From positions 84,501 through 148,500 of the forward strand of contig JAGUCH010000007.1 in assembly GCA_019096065.1 (NCBI GenBank): a stretch of DNA of 64,000 bases, given 5' to 3'. This document shows positions 21,659-32,300 of this stretch, in pieces. The position numbers were made by a program, and so were the translations under genes. A model generated the notes under the pieces. That model saw only the letters and a program-made list of their open reading frames with translations, ran no database searches and had not been told where the DNA came from. This stretch comes from Paracyclopina nana (lineage: Eukaryota > Arthropoda > Copepoda > Cyclopoida > Cyclopettidae). Each line of letters starts with the position of its first letter. The stretch's first letter is position 1.

Positions 21659-24600
21659 ATGGCGTCGTCAGTAAAGAGGATCATTACTGTGCTGCCACAA
21701 AACATGAAGCTTCTGAGCAATCCTTATGGCCGACAGGAGGCGAGTGATGCCAAAGATGCCGAGTTTGGCACCAATCCCACCTTGGTGGATCTCATGTCAC
21801 CATTGCCACCTCAAGTGAAGAGCACATTTTTGGACAAGTTGCCCAGCTGGAAGGAAACAAGCAAGGCTGCTGTCAATCCGGACACATTTCTCAATGTCAA
21901 CAAGGAAGGTGAGACAACAAAAGAGTTTGTTTTGAAAACTAACCAGCTTGAGGAGTCGAGTCGATTTTTCAGAGGCAACTTTCCACAAAAGCTCCTTGGC
22001 TTTGGAGGTGGCTGAGAGCAAGCTGAAAAAGATGGAAGACACTGACCAAAATAACACACTGATCCATGCCAAGCCACCACAATTCAGCATGTTACATGGA
22101 GCTGCCATAACTGGTGACAAAGCTCGGCTGATGAAGCTGTTGAAATCGAGCTACTTCGATCCATCACTGGTCGACTTGAGAGACAAGTATGGCAGAACTC
22201 CACTCATGTTTTCAGTCCTTGGAGATCACTTTGAGTGCACTGACATCTTGTTGAAAGTAAGGTTGGTCTGAATGTGAAATTAAAGCAAACTTTTCAGCAA
22301 ACTTTTCCAGGCTGGAGCAGTTCCAAGCTTGAAAGATAAAGCTGGCAGAAATGCATTGCATTGGGCTGCACATCATGGCCATGTGAAATGCTTAAAGTCC
22401 CTCCTGAATTCCAAATTGTCCACCAAATGGACAGATGGGGATAATGTGAGCAGTCTCAGAGGTGGAAAAGGTCATTTATCAAAGGTTTTTCTCATGCAGG
22501 GAGGTGTGACTGTGCTGCATTTGGCCACAAGGAAACCTGGAAGGAAATGTTTGCCTTTGGTGTTGAAGCATTTCAACATTGGCAAGGATCAAATCAACCT
22601 TGTCGACAAGAACAAAAGGACCGCTTTGCATTGGGCTGCATCCATAGGAGCAGCCTCGTATGTGGCACTTTTGCTCAAAAATGGCGCCAGCCCAGAGTTA
22701 CCAGACGTGGAGGGCAAGTTAGCCCTGCATTGGGCAGCCTTATTCGATGAATCAATTGGAGTCAGCAACGAGGTTAACGCTTTTTTGCAATTAGCAAAAT
22801 TTTTTGACAAGCCAATTAATGCAAAACAAATATCAGAGCAATGAGGAAATTTTGCTTTCATGTTATTTGGGTTTCAGTTCCCAAAAGTGAAATTAGACTA
22901 GAGAGTAGAATATTTGTTTGTGTTGAGATTTGTAAAGATGTCGTCAAATTTCAGGATATGGATGATCCAAGGAAGTGCATTGAGCATCTGGTTGATCACT
23001 CACCAAATACCATCAATTGGCAGGACTATGAAGGCCGAACTCCGCTACATTTGGCAGTAGCAAATGGAGATTTGGAGTTGAGTGAAGCCTTGCTCGCCAC
23101 CAAACGATGCAGGTTGAATGTGACGGATCAGAACTCATGCTCAGCACTGCATTTGGCTGCCCAGCTCGGCAGGTCAGCCCAGGTGGCGCTGCTGCTAGAA
23201 AATGGCGCCAGCATGTCTGTGCGAGACAGCCTCGGTGCAACTGCACTCCACCATGCTACCTATCTTGGTAATTTTGACAATTAAAAAAAAAGAAACATCA
23301 AAAAAATATTTTGCTTTCCTTCTCAATTTCACTTTTGGGAACTGAAACCCAAGAGTGGCTAAAAGCAATCAATCCTCATTTCTTTGAAATTTGTTTTGGA
23401 AAAATTGGCTTGTCAAAAAAAGAAAAAAGTGATTTCATTTGACGAATAGATGAATGGCATGTAATTAGTTAATTAATAATTAATTATGCCCCAGGCTCAG
23501 TCGATACTGTGGAAACTTTAATGAGGCATCCGGATGTGCATGACGAGCCTGATGGCAAAGGGCGTACTGCCTTGATGTGGGCTGCTGCGATGGAAGATGG
23601 CGCTAATCTCATCGCAATCCTGTGCAGACATGGTGCTAATTTGGGCCACAAGTGAGAACTCTACCGCTGTGACATGTTCACATCTCTGATTGTTTTTCAG
23701 GGACTCTCAAGGCAACACAGCCCTGCACATTGCAAGCCTTAATGGGCGGCTCGACAGTGTGAAATCTCTGCTGAGAATGGGCGCAGATTCTCAGCTGCCA
23801 AATGCATTTGGCTTCACGCCTTTGGTGCTAAGGTCAGTTTCGCCAAAGATCCAATTTGAAGCCCACTTTTATGTTTTTTTGCCATGCCAATGATGAAGAA
23901 ACAAATATGAAAGAAACGAGTCTTGATTTCTTTTGAGCACTTTGGAATTCAGTTGCCTAAAATGAAATTAAGACTGAGAGTCGAAAATTTGTTTGTGATT
24001 TGTTTTGCAGTGCTCAGCATGGACATGAGTCGATTTGGCGGATTTTGGCTGACCACTGCCCCGAATTGCTGAGCATGGCTGATTTGAATGGGATGCTCAG
24101 CAGTCATTGGGCCTGCGTTCGCGGATTTCCAAGTCTCCTGCAATTGCAATTTGAGCGGAAAATGTTGATTGATATTCCAGATAGATTTGGCAGAACACCA
24201 GCAATGTTGGCAGCCTCAAGTGGCAATCTTCAGTGTTTGCAGGTCATCACTTTTAACACAGGAAAAAAAACCACCTAAAAAACCTTCATTTTCAATTTAA
24301 AAATATTTCTATAAAAAAAAAGATTTTTCAAAAATTGGAATTTTTAATAATAAGAGCTTTTGAAATTTGATTTAATCATTATTACCATATTTTAAAAATA
24401 TGATTTTTTATGCACTATGATTTGTAGATTTGTTATTTAAAAATTATATCTTTCAAATCTTAGATTATATATAACTATTATTTTTTCAAAGTTATGTCCA
24501 AAAATTAGACTTTTCAAAAATAAAGTTTAACTGTATTGTATTTTTGAGCTGATTTGATCATATAAATGATAATTTAGGAAATGAATTTAATTTTTGAAAA

Positions 24601-25907
24601 TATTTTTTATATTAAATTATAAAAATAGGACTTTTTTAGGCAGTTACCCCAGAGTGCTCAAATGATCATTTGAATGTGTAAGAAAATCACTTCCTATTTG
24701 GCAGCCAATAAAGCGAGAACAAGTGATTTTTTCGATGCCTTAAAAAAAGAGGAGCAGGCTCCTTTTTCGGTTGCTCGATCATCCTTGATACTACTTTTGC
24801 ATATTTTTTAGGTCATGGCTGAAATGTGTGATTTGGACGCTCGTGACAACTCAAATCGAACCCCGCTGCATTTCGCGTGCCAAAACGGACATTTGAATGT
24901 CGTGAAATTCCTCATTTCACGCAATGTGTACATGAACGGGGCCGCCGCGCGGCGGAAATTGGGCCGAAATAGCATCACCGTCGACTTGGTCACGCCCCTA
25001 GACCTGGCCATTCAAAATAATCACCCTGAAATTGCCAAGTTGTTGCTGGCAAAGGGATCAGCTCTCACCATGGAGAAAATCACGAGGATTGCAGGTGAAA
25101 AACACCATTTCAGAGTTCATCTTTATTAATTTTGATGCATTAAAAAATTTCCACTAAGAATTGACATTTTTTTAATGAAAAATTACCTTCATTAATATTC
25201 ACCTTTTCTTAGGTAAAAATTAGTATTCAGTCAATGAAATTATAATATTTCCAATGAAAATTAAGATTTTTTAATGAAAATTAATATATTTTATAAAAAT
25301 TAATATAGTTTATGAAAATTAATTTTATTCATGAATATCAAAATTATCTATGAAAATTAATATTTCTTATGAAAATTAATATTTATTATGAATATAGTAT
25401 TTCTTTTGAAAATTAATATTTCTTATGAAAATTAATATTTCTTATGAAAATTAATATTTCTTATGAAAATTAATATTTCTTATGAAAATTAATATTTCTT
25501 TTGAAAATTAATATTTCTTATGAAAATTAATATTTCTTATGAAAATTAATTTTATTTGTGAAAATCAATATTTATAAATATTTTTTTGGTAAAATCATAT
25601 TTGTTCTATAAAAATTGTAACATGTTTTCACTAAGGTTGTTGATGAACTCCACGTTAAAATAACCCACATAATTTAATTTATATTTAAATTATTTCAGTG
25701 ACAAGAATTCAAGCTTTGTACAGAAGCTACCGAATCAGAAAGTCCTTTTCACAGCACAAAGAATTGCTCATAAAACACGAAAGATTGAGGAAGCAGCGCC
25801 AGAAAAATAAGGCCGAAAAAAGGGTGGCTGAGAATGCTGGATCGTTTTTGGGCCGAGTCATCGAAGAGGCTCATTTGACTCACGTCTCAGCCGAGCTAAA
25901 TGGCTGA
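21659..25907 (+). CDS. INVS: Inversin (nephrocystin-2) ankyrin/IQ protein
   Basis: Ten exons: 21659-21908, 21973-22256, 22311-22445, 22500-22772, 22955-23267, 23495-23651, 23701-23832, 24011-24242, 24812-25094 and 25699-25907; phases close to 755 residues. After a diverged N-terminus of about 110 residues, ankyrin repeats run to about residue 680 with inversin-specific phrases (KNKRTALHWAA, PDVEGKLALHWAA, INWQDYEGRTPLHLAVANG, LGATALHHA). They are followed by one IQ motif (TRIQALYRSYRIRKSF) and a basic coiled stretch (LLIKHERLRKQRQ). Vertebrate inversin is about 1,065 residues with a second IQ and a long tail; here the protein ends soon after the first IQ. Family role: ciliary inversin compartment and switch from canonical Wnt to planar polarity signalling. 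Intron 3 (54 nt) is in frame without a stop. Confidence 0.9.
22800..22895. repeat. Left arm of inverted repeat flanking inversin exon 5
   Basis: Within intron 4. Contains TTTTTTGACAAGCCAATT (22800-22817) and a 28-base phrase beginning TTGGGTTTCAGTTCCCAAAA (from 22867). Both are found reverse-complemented and in reverse order in intron 5. Confidence 0.8.
23326..23421. repeat. Right arm of inverted repeat flanking inversin exon 5
   Basis: Within intron 5. Contains the reverse complement of the 28-base phrase (about 23326-23353, including ACTTTTGGGAACTGAAACCC) and then AATTGGCTTGTCAAAAAA (23404-23421), the complement of the left-arm start. A related same-strand copy lies in intron 7 (about 23943-24005). 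Confidence 0.8.
25150..25600. repeat. Minisatellite in inversin intron 9
   Basis: Tandem array with a unit near ATTTCTTATGAAAATTAAT (19 bp), most regular between 25370 and 25560, degenerating outward. Confidence 0.88.
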
Positions 25908-26299
25908 AAAATATTCATGCAAAAAATCGCATGTTGGCTTGTCACCATCAAATTGTGCAATTCGAAGTGGAAGTTCAAAAAATGCCCCGATCTCACTGAA
26001 AAAACATTGCGTCATCAAAAGTGTGACATTTGCAAAACCGCCGCATATTTTCCATGAATCAATACATAAAAGGATTCTTTTTTTTTTTGGTGCCTCAAAA
26101 TTGATTACTCACTCCGCATTCCTGGTTAAGCTAGCCTTAACGGCCGTTCCATCAACGCCCAATCTGTCTAAATCAGGATTTCTCAATGATGGGCGAGATG
26201 ATGACATATGCATTTTTGGTCCATTCAATCCAATCTGCGATTCATTTTTAAGTGGAACATGTCATGATTATTGTTGTACATTACCTCAAAATGATACCA

Positions 26300-27310
26300 T
26301 ATTTCTGAATTCAGCTGATTTTGCCTAACTGAAATCAGCTGATTTTGCCTAACTGAAATCAGCTGATTTTCCCTTACAGAAATCAGCTGATGTTTCCTTA
26401 CTGAAATCAGCTGATGTTCCTTCATAGAAATCAGCTGATGTTCCCTCATAGAAATCAGCTGATGTTACTTAATTGAAATCAGCTGATGTTCCCTAATTGA
26501 AATCAGCTAATTTTCCCTTACTGAAATCAGCTGATGTTCTCTAACTGAAATCAGCTGATGTTATCTTACTGAAATCAGCTGATGTTCCCTTATTGAAATC
26601 AGCTGATATTTCTAGGATGAAATCAGATAAAATTATAGGTTCAAATATCAGCTGATGATAAAAACTGAAATCAGCTGACATTTTTAGATGGAATCAGCTG
26701 ATATTTCTAATCAAACAATTTAATCAGAAATCAGCTGATAATTCTAGGCTGAAATCATTCAATATTTCTAGGCTGAAATATCAGCTGATAATAAAAACTG
26801 ACATTTTTAGATGAGATCAGCTGATTATTCTATTTTAGCATTTTGAGATGAAATATTTCTCAGCTGATATCAGCTGACATTTCAAGCTGAAATCGGCTAA
26901 TATGTATATCTCAGCTAAAATCAAATGATATTTTAAAAACTGAAACAGTCAACATTTCTAACCTGAAATGTATGCTGATAATAAAAACTGAAACTAACTT
27001 ATTTTTCTCAACTGTAATCAACAGATATTTTTTAAATGATATCAGCTGACTTTGAAAATATTGTATTTATCATCTGACATTTTTGAATGACATTTTAAGC
27101 TGAAATCAGCTGACATTCTAAGCTGAAATCGGCTGACATTTTAAGCTGAAATCAGCTGACATTTTAAGCAGAAATCAGCTGACATTTTAAGCTAAAATCA
27201 GCTGACATTTTAAGCAGAAATCAGCTGACATTTTTAGCTTATATTTCTCAGCTGAAATAACATGATATTTTGAAATAAACTGATAATTGTGAATTAAATC
27301 AGCTGATTGT
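26300..27310. repeat. ATCAGCTGAT-core satellite, locus 2
   Basis: Array with units of about 23-24 bp (GAAATCAGCTGATGTTCCCT) in the left third, then degenerate and interspersed variants (GAAATCAGCTGACATTTTAA) around 27080-27240. It shares the palindromic core with the arrays at 19.8-20.6 kb and 33.0-33.3 kb, with different spacer sequence. Confidence 0.88.
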
Positions 27311-28689
27311 TGACAAAGCATTGTAGGAGTGTTGGCAGTAACTTGCTTTTGCCTATTCATTTTCAGACAGACTAATGAGCATTGTTGGAATGCTTTTTTA
27401 CACTAGTTCACTATGAATAATCTATCATCTTTCAAGGCTTTGCAAACGTCTTTTCACAGCAAGCCTACTTTTTGCATTCTTCCAGCTCAGTGCCAATAAG
27501 CTTAATAATGAGGTGTTCATGTCCAACATATTGCTTATTTAACTAAATTAAAAAAATTGCCCTTAACTCATTCATTTCACTAATTTATTTTTTATTGATA
27601 TGAATATATCGTTAAAAAACAAGGAGAAAATAATATTACTAATTTTTTTACAAAAAAGCTAATTGATCCCTAAGCAAAAAAGTTTAAAAAAGTTTTATTT
27701 TGCATTATATTGGAACTAGGAAAAATGAGAAAAAAAAACATAAGAGAAGTTGAAGTTATCTTTTGATTATGATCTTTCAAAATTCTCGGATGATTGTTTC
27801 CTGATCTGAAATGAAGCAATGGAAAAAAATGTTTCTCCAGGAGAGGATTTCCTGCATTGTACACAGCCCAAAGAAGAAAATTACATTGTAGTTGCAGTGT
27901 TACAACAATGCTCTGAAATTGTTGCCCAAAAAAGTTTCAAGGGCAAAATTGAGCATCTTTGCTCTGCTTGCAATCATATTTGATACACATGGCAAATCTC
28001 AATTTGGAGGGAAACCTGAATTCCAAAAAAATAACTTTTTTTTAAAATGTGAAATTTTGATCAAGACTTCAAACATTGAATCATGCCTTAAAAAATGAGA
28101 GTCAGAAAAGAATTTGAATTTGGGCAAATTATTATGAAAAAATTCTACAGCTGAAAACAGCTGACTTTAGAAAAAAAACATAATTCTGTCAATTTTCTGT
28201 ATTTTTTTCCATTCTGGAGTGACAAATGTCCCAAAGGCAGATGAGACCATTTTGCATAACCATTTGCTTGTGGAGACACAGGAAGTCCAAATTCAGGCTG
28301 AAATCAATATAATACAAAAATGGCTAATTTATGCAAAACACCTAGTAGGAAATAAAAAGGTTGCCCAGAACACAATTACACAAACATAGTATCTTCTTAC
28401 ATGATTAGCCATGCTTCAATGACCTTTGAGTCAAGTGTATTTTTAAGCAAAAAGGCATGGCAGCAGTTTTTCATGGCAAAATGTGCAAGAAAAATACATT
28501 ATAAGATTGGCATCATCCATTAATTGTAGCCCTGAGCATTGAAGTTCATGATGATGGTAACCACGAATATTTTTTCCGGTAAACAATTTGCCATCATTGA
28601 AGATGGGCAAGGAAAAAACCTAAATCAAGATAAATGAGGTGCCTTCATACTTCATATGATGATTAACAAGCTGACGTACTTTTTTTTGG

Positions 28690-29280
28690 CGCACTCACCA
28701 AATGCAACGAGAGTGTAAAAAAGAGTTGATGAGATTCCATGCTCATTTTTCAAATTTGTCGTCAGTTTCCAAGTGTGGAAATGAGCCCAAAGGATTATTC
28801 TTCGACAACTTACAACTTCTTGACAAAATGTCGTATAATGCATGATTTATCGAGCATGGTAACCATTTCAGAAAAATTTACATTTTTGTCACAATTTCAC
28901 ATATGCACTAGCTGCAAACCGCAGCAGGGCACTTTTAAAGGCGCACATTATAATGATTGCTTGCGAAGGAAGATGTTGTTGATTCCTCAGTTCGGCGCCA
29001 AGTTGAGCGTTGCCTGCGCTCATCTTGCAGCAGCAATACCAATCATCCCCAAGGCTCTTTCAGTTGGGACTTGAACTTTGCACTAGTGACATATCAAGGG
29101 GATTTGCTTCAGATGGTTCTAATTCAGGTACGCTCATGACTTTTTCGACATTCCTCTTCTTGATTGTACATCATCGAACATTGCTCCTTTCTTCACATTT
29201 CCACCTTTCAAAACTGAAAACAAATTTGCAAAACGAGCATGGAATCTCATTAACTCTTCAAGACGCACTCATTGAAGACA
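28690..29280. repeat. Diverged inverted repeat upstream of cuticle gene
   Basis: The segment near 28690-28790 (GAGATTCCATGCTCATTTTT, CAAATTTGTCGTCAGTTTCC, AAGTGTGGAAATGAG) is the imperfect reverse complement of 29190-29275 (CACATTTCCACCTTTCAAAA, CTGAAAACAAATTTGCAAAA, CGAGCATGGAATCTCATTAA). Arms about 90-100 bp, loop about 400 bp. Possibly a decayed foldback element. Confidence 0.6.
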
Positions 29281-29322
29281 TCATTTTAGGATCCCTAAGG
29301 ATTTGAGCTTATTCCAAGCATC

Positions 29323-32300
29323 ATGCTCAAGCACGTCAAACAGGCAATTCTGCTGCCAGCTCTGCTGTCGATACTGGTTAATGCTGCCAGCCAAGCTGTC
29401 GACGAAGAGGAAAATGTGATAGTTTGGGTGCCAGAGAGGCCACCAAGCATTCAATTGGAGGACTTGTCTGCTCAAGAATCCAGGTACAAAGTGGTGGCTA
29501 AACCAGTGCCATACAAGCCACCTCAACCAGCGCCACCTATCGATGATTGGGAGATCAACATCTCGTCAACCACCGAGAATTCCGCGCCAAAATTCAAATC
29601 TTTCAAGCCAGTGAAGAAGCAGTATGAGAATGCCAATGTCATCTACCCCACAACCACCTACAGACCACAGCAATTCCAGCTCTCAGACTTGCTGCAGAAT
29701 GACTCTTCGGAGGCTGAAACCACTGAGAAAACCACCACAACCACCCGAGCCTCAAGGAGGTCCAAGAAGTCTGACCAAATCATCAATGAGATCCCATTTG
29801 GAGTGAAAAGCCAAAGGAAGCCTAAAAACAAAGGTAGGAAGGTGGTGAAGAGGGTGAAGAAGACAAACAGCCTGAGATGGAGGCAAAACCACCCTCAAAC
29901 CACCAAGAAACCGGCCACGACCACCACAACCACTGCTGCAACCACCACAAGGACCACAACAGAAAAAACTACTACAAAAAGACCTTTTCCATCATTCAGA
30001 AGAGACAAAAGTCGGGAAACTGTTGAATTTGAAGAATCTGAAGAAGAAGAGAATAGTTTTCACCCTTTCACACCTTTGCCACCTTTGAAGCCGAGGCCTA
30101 ACCTGTTCAAGCACAATGGGGATGATGATGTTCGAAGCCCCAAAAATATCAGAAAAGCCCAATTCAGCAGGAATAGGTTTGCCTCATTTTCCACACCTGC
30201 ACCTGACTTGCCACCTGTTCCCACCTTTTCACCTGCGCCAGAGCCTGATTTTGGCTTCAGAGCACCTGCCGTTCCAAACGTGGGATTTGGTTTCAGGTCA
30301 CCTTCCACACCTGCACCTGAACCTTTGATTGTTTCCACACCTGCTCACATTGAGGCTCTCAGACACTCCCCACCTGAAACTTTTATCCACTCCACACCTG
30401 CTCCTTTTATCCATTCCACACCTGCACCTTCAATCCACTCTACACCTGTGCCTCATCGACACTCAACGCCTGAACATGCCTTTCTCAGGCATTCAACACC
30501 TGCACCTAAACCACTAAGGCATTCAACACCTGCACCCAAACCACTAAGGCATTCAACACCTAAACCCCTTAGCCATTCTACACCTGCTCCAGAGCATATA
30601 CACTCAACTTTTGGGCCAGTCCATCATGGGCACTCCACACCTGCACCTGTTCACCATAGACACTCCACACCTGCACCTCTTCACCACGGACACTCAGCAC
30701 CTGCTCCAATAATCCATGGTCACTCAACACCACACCCACCTGTGAGGCATTCTCCACCTGCACCTGCTCCAATTCAACCAGCATATGGTGCACCTGACTT
30801 GCCAGAAAACGAAATTGAATACTTTGAGGAGGTAAGAAATAAAAAAAGACATTTTTTCTTCTGGTTTAGAAGGTGCAGAAAATCGTGCTTCTATTGTAGG
30901 ATGAATTGAGAGTTGTGAAACGTTTTTCAGCTATTGTTGAATTTTCAAAAGTGTCATAAAATCTGCTCATCGTTTAATCGCTCAATGCACTTTTCGACCT
31001 TTCAATTTAGAATGTAATCAATTTATTTCCTGTGTCAAGTTGAGGTCAACTGATGCCACAAGTAATTAGCAGAAAGCGTTCAAAGTCAAGGAAAATCTTG
31101 ACGTGAAGAAACTTCATTAATAGCAATTGGAATTCAGTTTTGGAGACTGAGAACAAAATGGAAAGGCAACAATCCAGTTATATTACTTTGCCATTTGATT
31201 TGACTTGGAAATGTTGTCGAGAAATTGTAAGTCGCGACACAAATTAAAATGTCGTCAAAAGGCAGCTGATAAAAGTCCCGTTGGAATATCTTTGTGTCAC
31301 CTACTAATTCTCCTTTGTGGTGCTGAGAAATGCAAAAGATTTTCCTGCACTGATAGTTGTAAGTCACATTTTTGGGCAGGGTTGCAAAATACCTGGATTG
31401 CAACATAAATGTGTAATAACTATCCAAATTATGCTTAGGAGAGTGATTAAGTGATGATTGTTCCTTCCATAGTTTGTTTGCAGATCTTTATCACGCGACC
31501 TTTGTAGTACTTTAAGGCTTGTGTACTACATAATATGACACGGAAACGAAGGCCTTTTCACAGCTTGAGCGCCTTTTTAGCACGTATCTACATTCATGCA
31601 ATGAATTATGAAGAGTCATAAATTCTTGTAGGCTAATAAACTTGGAAGAATCTCAGCAATTTTTTGGCAAGTTCTCGAGAGAAAAGCACTTTTGCTAGAT
31701 CCCATGCATAGCATATCTTTAGGATTTGAAAACAATTAGTTAATGTCATTGCTAAAAGAAATTATTTATAAAAATGCATAGGCTAAAAAATATAATGTTT
31801 GTTCTGAGCGCAATTTTTTACATCATTATTAACAGATTTCAAAATAACAAAACTCAATTGGCATGGTTATGCTTTGACATCACCAACATAAAAGTTTGGT
31901 GAACATAATGTGAAATAATTGATGCATTAATTCTAAAAAGTATTTGAGCTACAGAACAAATTTTGAATTATTTCAATTTTATGAGCTTCTAGATCCAATG
32001 CATAGGTTAAGATTGGGATCTTCTGATATCAGCAATTCCTACAAGTTTAAAATAATGACTAGGCACATTTTTGACACCTGAAGGAGAAATGCCAAAAAGA
32101 AATTGTATGAGGGGATTCTCTTCCATTCTGCCAAGTTATGGACTCTTTTAGACGAAGGATCCATAAATGTTTATTTCAAGATCAGTAGTTTTTTATGCAT
32201 CATTATGAATATTTTCCCTTGGCAGCAATTCTTACTGTGAATGGCAAGAGTCAAGGTCATAGATCTACTTTTATCTTGATTGCACTTTTTGTGCATATTG

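Larger units (their letters stand above)
25908..29322. other. Gene-poor region between inversin and cuticle gene
   Basis: About 3.4 kb with no recognised coding gene. It holds the second ATCAGCTGAT satellite (26.3-27.3 kb) and a diverged inverted repeat (28.7-29.3 kb). Everything else is AT-rich single-copy-looking DNA. The 5' UTR and promoter of the cuticle gene should be near its right end; CATTTTAG at 29281-29288 could be the acceptor of a 5' UTR intron. Confidence 0.5.

Noticed and set aside
22446-22499. Treating this inversin segment as coding because the frame is open
   Set aside because: It has clear GTGAGC donor and TCATGCAG acceptor sites, and removing it restores the ankyrin repeat spacing seen in inversin.
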